A stretch of DNA of 64,000 nucleotides from Anthostomella pinea (GCA_963556695.1 CAUWAG010000010.1:186001-250000); one strand, 5' to 3'; numbered from the stretch's first letter, positions 35,075 through 47,900 are shown. Program-made: numbers and translations. Notes: a model not told the origin generated them from the letters alone.

Positions 35075-38000
35075 GGGGGCTAGAGGTGAGAAGCATCATG
35101 TCGAGCACTCTACTTTCTAGAAACTAATCATGGCAGATTCGCGTCAGATGTGGTCCCCAAAGCTAGCCAGGTCAGGGGCATGGAGTCCGATGTTAGACTT
35201 CGGGTGCCTCCTACGTGGTATGACGGAATGAGGGCGTCTCATGTGCTGTGAGCCTCTTGGCTTGGAGGACAGGACGTGGGAATGAGTTTTCTTCTGATCG
35301 GTCGTTTGTTCCGGCGAGTTGTCGGGTTCATATAAACCTGGGGCCGATGCGCCGGCTATCAATTTATACATTGGTGCACCAGTAAGATTTCGAGGCCTTG
35401 ATATCCGCAATGAGAGTGTTGCTGTGGTACTGGTAATTCATGTGACATTGACGGAGATCTATCAGATCCGCAGCTGCGGTCGGCTGTAGGTCCCATAACA
35501 TAGGATCAAGAAGTTGGGTCCAGTCACAGGCTCTGGTTTTTTTTCTTCGCATCCCCAAGAACTTGGAGAATGCAATGAAAAAATAGAGTGGGTTGAAAAA
35601 AAGTTGTAAGCGTTCGCATCAGAGATACTAGGCCGCAAGACATGCCTTTTGGTAAACAAAACATTGAGTAAAAACTCCGGTCATTCACTCCCAGCACCAA
35701 GGCGATAGAGAACGATACGGGTGCCCAATGCCACGGACTCTACTGCGCACCCTTCCTAGGCGTTTCCCTAATTGTCAGTGGTCAGTCGTGGGAGGGGATA
35801 TCCTCCCAGGTATTAGGTTATTGCGCTCTTCCTCAGAGAGGGGCTGGTAAAGGAGGGTGCACCTATGCCACACCACTCCACCCGCGTCCAACCAAGGGCT
35901 TGCGCCGCGCTCGGTCTTCATCCACGGTCGAGCCTGGCCACAAAGGGTGGCAAGCCACTGCAAACCGTGAGTGCTCCTGGACGTGCCTAGGTCGGGACTA
36001 GACTACGCCAAACTCGGGTTTTCGAGGGGAGGTCTCGAACAACCACTCTCATTGCAGTCCAGCCCCGAGGACGAGAAAAAAAAACACTCCCGAAGGAGGG
36101 AAATTGCTCCGCTCGGATGAAGGGAATACCTGGTCGGTCCCAGCAGGTACCGTTGGGTATGCTCCCGCTTTGAATTCCAGCCGACTGGGAAAGGCACACA
36201 AGGCAGGAAGGGATCTCACCGAGCTTAAGTACCCTCTGGCCGCACCACCGATGAGGCGGGGGTCGGTGGGCTGCCGTCGATGAGGTCCAGGGACGCGGCG
36301 GTCTCGAAAAAAGAACGACCACCGAACAAGCGTTTGAGTGGGCTCTCGTGGTGTGCATGCAAGTGAATGACCAAAAGGGTGTGACTACACGCGCTTTTTG
36401 CGGACTGGCCCCCTCTCGGCAGTTACGCCCAACGTCGGGCTCTCTTCACCTCGGTTCTGCGATGACGCCGACTCCGAGGTGTTGTCCAGGGACCCCTTGG
36501 AGGAAAACGAGCCTATGAATAAGTCAATAAAACCAAAGGTGGGTGAGCTCTGCTCATGAGAGCCTGCTGAAGGGTGGTCGGTGATAGCTCTAGACGGGTT
36601 AGCAGACGGCTTGGGCAGGGCTGATCTGAATCATATTCGGCTGATTGGCACATTGGTTTGATGATATCTTCTTCATCTTTTTCGGAATGGCGTCTGGGTG
36701 TCGGACCTGCTGTCGCTTGTTGGTGTGCCGAGGTTCTTGGTGTGCAGGGTTTCTCGGGTTCTTGAGGTTCTTGAGGTTCTTGATGGTTTTGATGGTAGGC
36801 TGAGAATGATTCTATTGATGTTCGGAGGTCCTGGCTGCGATTGCGTAATTGAGGAATGCCGAGACCTCGATATGGCGAGAGGGAGTGCTAGAGGTGGCGC
36901 CTCTTCGTGCTTGTGAACTTCGATGCCATGATGTGTGACTGCATCTAGAGTGTTGCTGGGCGAGCGGGGACTTGATTATTTGAGGTGGTGATGCCTTGGG
37001 GGCGCCTCAGGTGTGGTTCGAGTGAATTATCGACAGTGACTTGTTCAAGCAGGCGGCAGAACTCGAATCTGAGTCGGATCAGCTACTGCAACTTATGCTT
37101 CTGTGTGCAGACACTTAATGAGAGTGCGTTGGAGAGCACTTGGGGTGCAGAAAGGACTTGCAGCGACCCGCGATGGTAGAGACGCGCGAATGGGTACATG
37201 TGGTGGGAGGTGGCGATCGAGCAGGGAACGGCGATTGTGGAAGCGAGGATACCAGTGCCTGAGAGAACTTGTAAAAAAGAAAAGGGCCATTGGACTTACC
37301 CCGAACGTCCAGATGAGTGCGTGTGAAGACTGAATGACTCTCATTGGAACTGGTGGGTGTCAAGATAAGAGCGACTTGCGGTGTGTTGGAGAGAAGACTG
37401 ATGGGAGAAGATTGGCGGGAGAGCAGTGATGAGAGAGGACCGATGGGAGGAGTGCATGGAAGAGTCGTGATGGGAGAGGTGACAGCAAAGAAGTGGTGGG
37501 AGAATCGATGGGAGAATCGATGGTAGAGAAGTGGTGCTGAAAGGATAGTGAGGTCAGCGGGGAGTGGTAGAAGAAGTGAAGGCGGGATGTTATAATGGAG
37601 GACGCGTGAAAAGGTTGTGCCTTGCAGTGTCGACGCGGGTCGCGAAAATGGAAGAGAGGACCACAATGAAATGAACAGACCAAGATGACTTACCAGAGCT
37701 TTTGTGGCGATAGAAGTCGAATGGCATGTAAAAGTGCGGAGGATGAGAATGCATGCTGATGTTGTTTCGTGCATGGAAAAGGTACTTGGGGGGGGGGAGT
37801 GGGTCAAGGAGCAGTTTGTTGCCCAGCTGATTTTAAAGACGAGGGTACTGGGCGCCGAGAAAACCAGGTGCATCGAATGAGGGGCAGGCACACAAGTAGA
37901 TAAGTTTGGGAGTTGGTGCCTGAGGGATATGGTTGTTGTCAGAGAGAGTTAGGCACTGGGTACTGGGTGGGCAGTGGTGGAAGATGGGGAATTTTGAAGA

Positions 38001-38660
38001 TGAACCAGGACGATGTGATCACGTACCGGAAGGCCGCAAAGCACCAGAGCCCATCAGCTGCCCACCTTCTTCGAGTGTGCGCAAATATCTGGCTGCCTGC
38101 TGCGATGGCGTCGAGGTTGTCGATAGATACAGGTCTCGATAAGCTGAGCACGTGATATGTTGATTGAATACCCATAGCAAGGGAATATGATTTGAAGGAC
38201 TAGCTTAGGCGCACGAGATATATCTGGCTGATAAGGACTTCAAGGCTGAACGTCTTCATGCGGATTACTGTCGTGTTCGATTGTACTCTTCATTCTTTGA
38301 GGCCATCTATCGATGCTGCCTCAGGGCCATCTGTCGATGTTTCGTTGCCCCACCACAAGGATGAAAAGGGGCCCGCCCTGTTCCAGCATATTTAAACCGT
38401 TGGGTGCCTTTTATCGTAGTCGCGTCCATTGTTTATTAAGGTTCAATTTCCATGGTTACTTACTGATGAATGGCTAGTATGCACAAGCAGCAAGAGGCTG
38501 GGATTTCATGTTTGGTCTTCACCAGATCCCGTGTTCCCCTTTCAGTCCGTAAAAGATGCTATATTTCAATTTTAAAACCTGTGCTTCAGCACCTTGATGA
38601 AAGAAGAGGACTAGTAGGTCAAGGGACCCCAGATATAGCCGGCGCAACTTTCGGACCAAA
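35075..38660. other. Intergenic, no firm gene
   Basis: About 3.6 kb without a supported gene. From 37100 to 37900 the plus strand is strongly G/A-rich with an imperfect GATGGGAGA repeat (37390-37530), and the minus strand consequently shows a 258-codon frame (37115-37891) of low complexity. Good splice donors occur on the minus strand at 38028 (GTACGT), 37695 and 37298 (both GTAAGT), so a spliced transcript is possible, but no convincing protein could be assembled. Confidence 0.4.
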
Positions 38661-39888
38661 TTATTTGCTTGTGTCGACCACATATCTCCCAGCGATCTTG
38701 CCTTCCTCCATCAAGTGGAACACGTCTTGAAGCTTGCTGAGACCAATCACCTTGTACGGCGCCTTGATCAGGCCCCTCCTGAAGAAGTCGATAGCTTCGG
38801 CGGTGTCCTGGCGGTTGCCGACGTAGCTGCCCTTGATGTTGATCATGCTGTGATGCATCAGCTTCTGCTCCTAAAAACCGACCTGAAGAAAATTATTGAC
38901 TCACCGAGTCACAGTATCAAATACCGGCGCCTTCAAAAACGCGTTGGCAGGCAGACCGACGCACACAATAGTGCCGCGACTCCGGACATAATGACTCGCC
39001 TGCTGGAACGGCCCCTCGCTCACAGCGAGCAGCAGCACGGCCTGCGGGCCCAGGCCGTCAAACGACGCCTTCTTCACGTCCTCGACGACGTTTTTGGACG
39101 ACTTGAAGTCGACGTACGCGGCCGCGCCCAGCTCCTTGCACATCTGCTCCTTCTCGGCGCCGCCGTCGATGGCGATGGTGTGAAAGCCCATGGCCTTAGC
39201 GTACTGTATGGCCATGCTTCCGAGGCCGCCGCCAGCGCCCACGATGGCGACTTCCTGTCCGGCGCGCGCCCCGGACTCTTTCAGTCCCTTGTAGACCGTC
39301 AGTCCGGCGCAGAGGATGGGCGCGATGGACTCAAGGCTGCATTCCTTGGGTATGCGCGCCACATGCGCGGCTTTGCCGATGGCGTATTGCTGGAAGCTGC
39401 CGTCGACTGTGTAGCCCGAGAGTTGTGCTTCGGGGCATAGGGGCTGTGTTGCGTGTCAATACTAGTCTCAATATTAGCTGGTCTGGGGGTGAGAGCTCAC
39501 CTCGTCTGCAGTGCGGCAGAAGCTGCAGTTCATACACGACCCGTGCAGCCACTTGATGCCGACCTGCTCGCCAAGCTCGATGTCCTTGACGAGCTCGCCG
39601 CGGGCGACGACGATGCCGGCGCCTTCGTGGCCGCCGACCAGGGGCATCTTGATCGGGATTGGCCAGTCGCCCTTCATGGCGTGCAGGTCCGTGTGGCAGA
39701 CGCCGGAGTACTTAACGTTGATGAGGACCTCATCTGGCCCGGGCTGTGGTACGGGGATCTGCTTGTAGCTGACGGCTGCGAGACTCGTTAGTCGGGAGTC
39801 TGAGAGATGGGTAGGGTCGGAACGTACGGCCGCCGGTCTTCTCCACCACCTGCGCCCACTGTTCCTTGGGGATGTCGGTTCCGCTCAT
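38661..39888 (-). CDS. Zinc-dependent alcohol dehydrogenase (ADH1 class)
   Basis: Four exons (39828-39888, 39501-39775, 38905-39443, 38661-38847) give 353 residues, the usual length for fungal tetrameric ADH. Introns of 52-57 bp use GTACGT, GTGAGC and GTGAGT donors. Catalytic zinc ligands are visible: C47-H48 (G-V-C-H-T-D) and H70-E71 (G-G-H-E-G-A-G), with the conserved cysteine of I-L-C-A-G-L-T as the third ligand. The structural zinc lobe is C101-x2-C104-x2-C107-x7-C115. The Rossmann motif G-A-G-G-G-L-G-S binds NAD(H). The enzyme interconverts acetaldehyde/ethanol and similar primary alcohols in the cytosol. The last acceptor (CACAG before ATGATC) restores [12 protein letters not shown]. 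Isoform (fermentative or alcohol-utilising) cannot be decided. Confidence 0.94.
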
Positions 39889-40437
39889 CTTGAATGTCCT
39901 AATGAGGCGTGTGGTATGTTGTGTGCTGGATGTTGTGTTGCTTCTGGTTGACAAGTCAAAACAATGCGAGCCCAGTCAAGACCTGTAGTTTTATATAACG
40001 TCTTCAGGATCTTTCGCTCACAAGTATCTTGATGATGAATGCACGTTATAGCGAAAGCATGCTACCCCTCGTGATGAGCATCCCACAGCTGTGGATCCGG
40101 GAGCGGCAGACCAATAGGGCCTCCAGTGACACGCACTTATGCACGTTGGATCGGCCGGGGACGGGTCTTGGTGGTCCCACTGTGGCTCCTCAACCCATTT
40201 TCCAGCCACAATGACGGATGGGTCACGGACCAGGATACAAGGTACCTTGGAGCCCAACCGGTACCCGTTTGTACCTGACTTGTACCCAACTGGGATGATA
40301 GCTACTTCTGGGGTGGGGACACCATCCATCCCTTCTTTCAATCAGGCAACTTCCAGAATACAGACCAATAGCCACCATTCGTGACCCTGGTCCTTATTCT
40401 GGATACCGCTACCACAAGGCACACCACTGCATACTGT
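39889..40437. other. Intergenic upstream of the ADH gene
   Basis: Promoter side of the minus-strand ADH gene. No supported gene. This is the start of the repeat-rich half of the window. Confidence 0.5.
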
Positions 40438-40600
40438 TGAATGGGAGCCGGAGATAGACACCGGAAGATCTCCAGTGTGGCAGAGACGCACAGGGCATCT
40501 GACCCACCAAGAAGACAGATGATCAATCTCTGCACGCAGACGAAGAACACAATCAACAGAATCAATCAACATCCGTGTATTCAACACATACCTTACAAGC
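40438..40600 (-). repeat. LTR-like dispersed fragment shared with the gypsy remnant
   Basis: About 90 bp (40440-40535) match, in inverted orientation, sequence just 3' of the gypsy chromodomain region (62262-62352). Read on the minus strand both contain CCCTGTGCGTCTCTGCC, ACTGGAGATCTTCCGG and TTCCGGCTCCCAT-like words, with mostly transition differences. The position downstream of the integrase/chromodomain in the second copy suggests an LTR or 3' non-coding segment; here it stands alone, like a solo LTR fragment. Ends and target-site duplication could not be defined. Confidence 0.55.
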
Positions 40601-41265
40601 TTATACCTTCTATATAAGAAAGGTGTGTATTAGGTCTAGGTGCCTTCCGTATAAGAAAGGTGTTTATTAGGTCTAGGTTTTAGTTTTACATGAAGTTTTT
40701 CCCCCTCAATAGGCTTAATTTTACACTTTAAATATAACAGTTACAAGCCTAGTTCGTTAAGCTATTATAGCTTGAAAATATAACTAGGTTATATTAAGTT
40801 AATAAAGTCGGTAAAGCGTGTAGGCAACGGGCGGTACGCCCGACGCAAGCAAGCCGCAGCCGACCTTATGAGCTTTAAACACCTGCTATTAGCTAATATT
40901 ACTCACCGCTAATAAGTCTATATAAAAGGCTATTAGTATAAGCTTTAATAAAGCTTTTAAATACTTTTTATATAAAAAGATTATTTATTAGGTCTAGGTT
41001 TTAATTTTACTCGAAATTCTATTCTTAAATAAGCTTAACTTTATACTTTAAAAATTAAGCCACTATAGCTTAAAGCTAGGCCATATTAGACCGATAAGGT
41101 TAGTAAAGCGCGCAAGCGGCAGGCGGTACGCCTGACGCGAGCAAGCCGCAGCGACCTTATCGGCCCTAAGCACCTGCTACCAGCTGCAGCTGATAGGTCT
41201 ATACAGAAGGCTATTATTACGAGCTTTAATAAAGCCTCTGAGTATGCCTGCGTTGGCTGGACCTC
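40600..41265. repeat. AT-rich degenerate tandem repeat with GC-rich cores
   Basis: Two diverged units of roughly 290-320 bp. Each has the word ATTAGGTCTAGGTTTTA (40666 and 40987), AT-rich spacer, then a GC-rich core with GGCGGTACGCC or a near copy (about 40830 and 41122), an AGCAAGCCGCAG word and CACCTGCTA. Differences between the units are largely C/T and G/A. No coding potential. It probably derives from an old, RIP-mutated element. Confidence 0.65.
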
Positions 41266-42390
41266 TAAATGCTGGATGCGGTATAGTGTTAACGTCTCTC
41301 TGATGCAGATATGTAGTCCATATCAGACTTCAGTGGCCTACCAGGGTCTCATGCGGACGGGGAAGCGAGGCGGCGTGTGACATGTGGATTCCAGCGGTCT
41401 GGAGAAGTCGAACGGTGTCGCCGTTGCGTTCTCGTGGTTTGGCTGGCTGATGCAAAGTTGATCACGGTTGAGTCGTACGATTCCTGTGGCGTCAGCCTCA
41501 CCGGCACGACCGGGTGAGGCGCCGTTGCAGTGGTAGTGGACCCATTATTCGATCAGCACAGCGAAACACGGAAAGTTGCACTCTCGGTGGAATGGAAACG
41601 CGAGAGATCACTTGACTGTTCTCTGGAGACAGGTCAGGAGCCATGTAAGAAACCAGGTTACTTTCTGGTTCTTGCAGCATCGGCTAGGCACCCCTCACCG
41701 TGATCGTACGACGTCTCGGGGAAGTGCGATCATCGTCGTCTTTCATTGGCTGGTGTGAGAGTCTGCATAAAGGATACTAGGAGAGCGGAAAATCCTCGTA
41801 TTCTGAAGCTTCGGCTTCTTCACGATCCACGGCCACTATGCACAATACGCCATTGGCGACGGGAAACTGATCACCATAGAGTCAGTCCTCTCGAAGAACA
41901 ACCCTTTTCAAGATAACATTAGGGCAGGCAGAGGTAAGCCGACGAAGCACCCGATCCATAATGCTCATCATAAGACTCTCACTGCCTTCATCACGTAGTC
42001 CACTAGGTTACCGCCTACTTTTGGATATTCAACAGTCTTGGTGACCCGGTATTCTTGCTCTTGTTCACAGTTTCCCCAGGTTGATCACCGGTAGATCGTT
42101 GCCGGAATTCTATCACACTTAGCAGCCGCAAAGGAAATCGGGTCGCCTACGTTAGTCTACTTACTTGGGTAGCTAGGTGGCCATCTAAGGTTTGATGCAG
42201 CCCCTCAAGCGACGCCTTGTCCACACCGTCCGACTCTAATCATGAAGACGACGTCTGCCCGACGACCAATCAAGACCACCCTGACTCGTCGAGCAGCAAG
42301 ATTCGTGCTTTTCGCACCAGTGCTGTCGCAACGGACAGTCGCTGGATGATGGACGACATACCAACGCTACTGGGTTTGACGAGCGCGCCG
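41266..42390. other. Intergenic, no supported gene
   Basis: Short frames only and no recognisable domain; the region ends at the TA where the pogo element is inserted. Confidence 0.5.
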
Positions 42391-42392
42391 TA

Positions 42393-44298
42393 ACATCTCA
42401 CCCCCCCCTGCGGACCACCCCCCCACGGACCACTCCACACCACACCACTCTCATTCAGATGAAGCCATCTACAACCACCACAGTTGCTAAATACACTAAG
42501 GTCGTGGTGTTCTAACCATAATACAGCTCCCAGAATCCGATTCCGACCCTAAATCTTCACCAGGGACCTCTTGTGTGACCTCTTCGCCTGCAACGGAGTC
42601 CCTATAGACCCTCCTGTTCCTTAGCTCCATTTTGGCCTCCTTTATGGTAGCCATTGTGACGAATCGTTCCCTTGGTGTTGGTTTGACTGCTTTTCGAGTA
42701 GTATTAGCCTTTTTAGTCACTTGAGCCTCAAGCAGCTCATATTTGGCCCGTAGATTTGCAATGGTAGCAGCCTGAATATCCATGGCCTTGCCAGCCTTCC
42801 GCACCAACAAGCGCTCAGAGGGCCCCCCAAAAGAAGGGTCCTTTCTTTCGAGCTTTCGAGCACTCTCCCGCAAAGCCCGGCTTCCAGAGGGTGTTGTAAT
42901 AATGGTTTTAGCTACCATCTCGAGAAAATCTGGTATTGTGGCTCGCTCGGAAGCCTTAGGGTCCCTCTGGCGTACCCTGGCCACCCCCTTGTCCTCCAGA
43001 ATCACATATTTCGACTTCAACGCCTCCGTTCGGTTGCAAGGAACAATCCCAGTCTTTTTCCAGGCAATTCTGATGTTGAGGAGCGTCATTGTGTCCTTCC
43101 GGGCCTGCTCGTAGCACTCCAAAACCTCCTCCTTAGATGGCCTGAGTCCCAGACGGCCGCTGGGCGTCTCCTGGAGTAAGGTCTTCAACCTCTTCTTTAC
43201 CAAATTGAAGACTCTCATATCTAACACCTGGACTACATGGGAACAGTGAGGTTCATAAAAGATCAACCATACTTTGTTTCTCAAGCAGGTGGCTAGGAAC
43301 TCGTTATTTGTGTGGGAGTCGTGGCCATCACACACCAAAACCACCCATGTGTTGCCGTGGACCTCCCAAATGTGAGGAATAAAGATACATTGAAGCCATT
43401 CTAACGCAATAGGATTCGAGGTCCATCCATTGTGCAACGTAATAAACCTCCAGTCAGTGAATTTGTCCTCGTTTTGGTTGCTAAATCACTGGGCTTGTAC
43501 GTTAACCCCCTTGAGAATCACCAGCGGCGGCAAGGTCTCACCAGATCCGCTCACACACTCTAGGGCAGTTATCTATTCACCCTTCTCGACCCCTTTCTTC
43601 ATAGCCACGTTGCCAGAGGCCTCGGAGACGATTCCCATTTCGTCGACGTTGTACCAGCGTGCTGGCATGAGGTTAACCACGTCAGGGGCGTTACACCGAT
43701 AAAAAAAAATGTTGATATTTGCCGCTGTAGCACCATTCACTCGGTTGTAGTCGATAATACGAGACTTTATTATCTTGACTTCCGGGTTTCGAGACAGGAA
43801 CTTGGATGCCCAATTTTTCCCTAATTCTCGAGCATCCCTGGTGGCATGGAGCATCCGCTGGGCCATGAGACGGAACTTAGAGACCGCCGGAGAATACCCT
43901 AGCAGTGCTTGCCCCAGGGCCCAGCTTGCCAGCTTATGTTCGAGATACGGTGAGAGAGCCTATTGGAGAACGCTGGTCTCATTCCGCGTTGGGGTGCCAG
44001 AGATTCGTCGGTTGACGTACGAACGACTGATTTGCCATTCGAGGGCTGACGAGCAGACTGGAGCTCCGCGTTGGATGGCCAAAATGGCGGCTTCAGCTTT
44101 TATTTGACGGTCGTAAAATGACATCATGAGATTCAGTAGTGGATAAGGATTCAAATAGTGTGCTTTGTGAAAAAAAAGATGCAAAAGTGATGGTGTAGAT
44201 GGTGGATCACCATAATCCTGGTGGTTGGTGAATTACGCGTTTGTGGGTCAGAACGCGCTGGTCTGCGGGGGGGTGGTCCGCAGGGGGGTGGGAGATGT
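42393..44298 (-). mobile_element. pogo/Fot1-type DNA transposon, complete ends, 1906 bp
   Basis: The element is bounded by about 41-bp inverted terminal repeats. The left end begins ACATCTCACCCC, the right end read inward ACATCTCCCACC, and both continue with CTGCGGACCACCCCCCC and a short third block. Each end is directly flanked by TA (42391-42392 and 44299-44300), the target duplication of Tc1/mariner-pogo elements. Length, TIR size and one internal transposase frame fit the Fot1/Pot2 group. The transposase frame is interrupted by three stop codons, so this copy is non-autonomous, although its ends look intact and could in principle be moved by a source of transposase elsewhere. Confidence 0.92.
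42496..44127 (-). pseudogene. pogo-type DDE transposase with three in-frame stops
   Basis: A single minus-strand frame runs from ATG 44127 to the stop at 42496 (543 codons) without frameshift, but with TAG at 43962-43960, TAG at 43575-43573 and TGA at 43488-43486. The N-terminal part (to about 43870) looks like the Psq/CENP-B-type helix-turn-helix region. The catalytic core shows the three acidic positions: D in N-V-D-E-M-G, D in V-C-D-G-H-D and D in V-Q-V-L-D-M. The C-terminal ~150 residues are charged. Two stops fall where the family normally has Trp (G-E-stop-I-T-A and A-Q-stop-F-S-N), consistent with TGG-to-TAG/TGA transitions; the first fits CAG-to-TAG. This is the RIP-type spectrum. Confidence 0.88.
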
Positions 44299-44989
44299 TA
44301 CAGTATAGGCACCGTGATGCTTCGATGCCCACACCATTCAAAATTAGGTATGTAACATGTATCGCCTATTCCAATATCATGATGAGACTTTGCCCCAGGG
44401 TTGGCTTGATCGATATTCGATTGATTGATTGATTGATTGATTGTATTTAACGTGGGGGGTAGCTCCTCAGTAGTGCAAACCACGCCTCTCAGAGCATCTG
44501 TATCGCAGGGTTGTGGAGGTCTCAAGATAATAAGTACAGTCAGTCCCGCTCACGGGCCCATCCTCGTTGTTGCGGCGGTATGACCTTGGGGTCATCCATC
44601 TGGTCCTTCAAGAAAAGCTATCTATTGGGGGCAGATTGTTGAAAAGAATTTGCTCTTCTCTACGAATTATGCCCATTTTGTGCTCCTCTCCTCTAAGTAT
44701 TGTAAACAAACTGTCTTAGGCGAGTACCTAGGCAGCAGCCAGTTTTTCCCCAGCCTCTTACAAAAGAAAATATGTTGTGGTGTTTTCTTTTCACCATAGC
44801 TGCAGTGATCATTCGAGTCTGTATGCCCAAAGCGTTCATGGTATCTGGCAAAGTCGCCATGTCCAGATCTGGCCACTAGAAGTCTGTGTAAAGTACTGCT
44901 CTTAAAAGATATAAGGTCTCTTTTAGTTACTGTATATGAGTATACTTCTTGATACCTAGGTTCTGATTAGTCTTTTTACTATTGGTTGA

Positions 44990-47900
44990 ACCCTTTCTTG
45001 CCCTTTTTCTTGAGATCTCTCTTGACCCAAGAGATTATAGGAAGGTTTGTTATATCTGTTTCTAGCATGGCATTCTCTTTTGTTAGTGTGTTGGCAGCTT
45101 TGTTGCCATCAATATCTCTGTGTCCAGGAATCTACTTGACCGTCACTCCAGGAGTGTGTGCTGTGGCGAGTTCTTGGAATCGCAGAAAAATTTTCTGTGA
45201 TGTCTCGGGTGGAGTCCTATTGAGCCCATCCACCACTGATGTGTTGTCCAGGCAGACATATAGCTGTTTTCCGTGTCCAATTGCCCTGGCTGCTGCAAGA
45301 CCTTGGAGAGCACCATGGACTTCAGCATCCACTACTTCTGCTTGTAGAAGTCTGCCCCTTCCCCGGTATACTTCTTGTGTAGTGCCGCCTTTCCTGATGG
45401 TATAGCCCCATCCAGTGCGGGTTGTGCCTTGGTCGTCCAATTGTGATCTATCTGAATAGATAACAAGGTCAGTATTCGCATTTCTTTCCTGTAGCCATTG
45501 CTTAAAGAGCTCTGTTTCTTTGTCTTTGTCTTTACGGACTGGGGGCTTCTTTCATAATGGCTTGGTGAGTATTGGTCTCTGGAAGTCAGGGACTAGTTGG
45601 AAGCTCCTTTGTAGCCTTGTTGGTTCTTTGCGAGCTTGTATTTGGAGCCTGCCAACAAGAGGGTGTCTCTGATCTATTCGTCTTAGTCAGAGACCGTGAC
45701 GTCTTCTTATTGACTCTGCAAGAATTCCTGCTGGAGGAATCTGTGATTCAAAGTGTAGGATATGTCCAGGGTGTGTTTTCCAGACTGGCAAGATAGCTCT
45801 GATTGCCGTTCGTAGTACAGCATCTATCGTTCTAAGAAGCCCTTTAATGCGACATGCTAATGTCCCACCTAAGCTCCTAATTTTTTCCATTCCTGGGTAC
45901 CAGGCCTCCAGGCCATGTGTAAGAATAGGAATAACACAAGTTTTCACAGCCTTCTTGGTTAACTTTACTGGAAGTCCTTTGACTGTGTTGCATAGTCCTC
46001 AAAGGTGGTTTGCTACCCTACTAGCTTTCTTGGCCCAGTAGGAAACGTGATCTTTGAAGTTTAGTTTTCTATCCAGGAAGACACCCAGCCATCGCATGGA
46101 GTTTTTTGCTGTTCTGTTTATTGTCCTGTGGCGGACCGGAGGATTGTCTGAGTTCTTTTTCCGTGAGAAGTGCATGATCTCGGTTTTGTCGGGGTCAAAC
46201 TCAATAGCATTATTGTGTCCCTATTGGTTGAGTAAATGAAGGTTTTCAGAAGCCTCTGTAGCTGTTTCCTTAAGGTTCTTTCCAATATAGAGAGTCGCTA
46301 GGTCGTCTGCATATCCAAAGCGTCTCCTTTTCATACCAAGTCGGGCACAGATTGGCTCTGTATACAGCATATAAAGGATTGGAGAAGCTGGTGAGCCTTG
46401 TGGTAGCCCACAAGTGAGAGCTTTTATGTCGGTCACAATACCTTCAAACCGAACTCTTGCGGACCGTTCAGACATGAATGACTGGACCCATCTTATGAGA
46501 AAGTCTGGCCAGCCCTGTTCTCTCATGCGAACCACCAGCCGTCCCATTATGGCAGCGTCGAAGGCCCCTGTCACATCTGCTGTGACTACCGTTGCAACAA
46601 GGCCTTGGTCAAGGGCCTGCTCAATATCGTGTATGAGTGCAGCTACCAAGTCGGCGGCAGAGCGCTTTGGCAGAGCTCCAAAATGTTGTGGAGCTAGAAT
46701 TCCGAGTTTGATGACAAACCAGGCAATTCTTTTTGTAATGAGTCGTTCTAGGCCTTTGCCAAGACATGATAATAGCGATATTGGTCTGTAGGCCCTGGGG
46801 TTAGAGTAGTCTTTCTTGCCTGGCTTTGGGATCATCACCACCTCAGCTACTTTGAATGGTTTAGGGTGGTGTCCAATCTGTAGACAGGTCTGGAAAAGGG
46901 CTCTGATATGCTCCCCAATGACTGGCCAGCAAGCTTTCAGAATCCGTACTGTGAGGGTGTCTACTCCTGAGGAGTTGCTCTTGGTCCTTATAGTGCACCC
47001 TTCAGCCTCTTCTAGTCCGACATGGTATTCAAGGGGGATGTGTGGCTTGGCTTGTGTGATCTGAGCAGACCAGGGGTCGATGATATCGTTGTCTGGGGTA
47101 CTTCGTTCAAGCGTGGCTAAGCGTAGTGCATTTGCCTTGCTCTCTTGTGACTCAAAGATTTGGTCCCCTATGATGATTGGGGGGGAACGCAATCCTGCTG
47201 ACAGCTTGTGCCAGGAAACAATTCTGTACAGGTCTTTTGGTTCAGTCGCTGAATCAATTAGAGTCTGCCAGTACTCTCTCTTAGCTTTTTGGACCACACA
47301 GCGAAATTCCTGTCGGGCTGAATTTCGCCCTTCTTGGCTTGTGGTTTGTTTAGAAAGGGCCCTGTATGTCTGAACAGCTGCTTTGCAGTCATCATTCCAC
47401 CAAGCAGTGGGCCTAGATTGACGGGGCTTCTTGCCCACTGTCCTGATACAGCCTTAAATCATATTGATCAAGCTTTGTGTAAAGGTATCCACCTGGCCAG
47501 GGGATACACCCAGCCAGGGGAGTTCATGAATCCTGGTTTGGACATTGTCTGCCAGCTCTTGTAGTTTATCGTCCGGTACTATCCAATGATTGGTCTTAGG
47601 AACTCGGTCCCGATCTCCCTGAATTAGAATGACTATTCGTAATATCTCATGATCTGAGGTGCACTGAAGTGCATCATTGACTGAGGCTTCAGCCATGGGG
47701 ACATCTAAGAACACCAGATCCAGTACATTTCTATCGTCATGTGTTGGGACATCTGGTTCAGAAATCAGATCCAGTCCGTGGTCTGCCATAGTCTGTGCCA
47801 GTATGACGCCACCGTGATATCCTGGATTGCTCGAGTCCTAGGATATGTCGCCAGCATTAAAATCTCCAGCTATAACACAGCCAAAAGGTGGAGTCCATAC

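Noticed and set aside
37115..38155. Minus-strand 258-codon frame with three good splice donors nearby
   Set aside because: The frame is low-complexity on a C/T-rich strand; several exon combinations were tried, none gave a recognisable or consistent protein.
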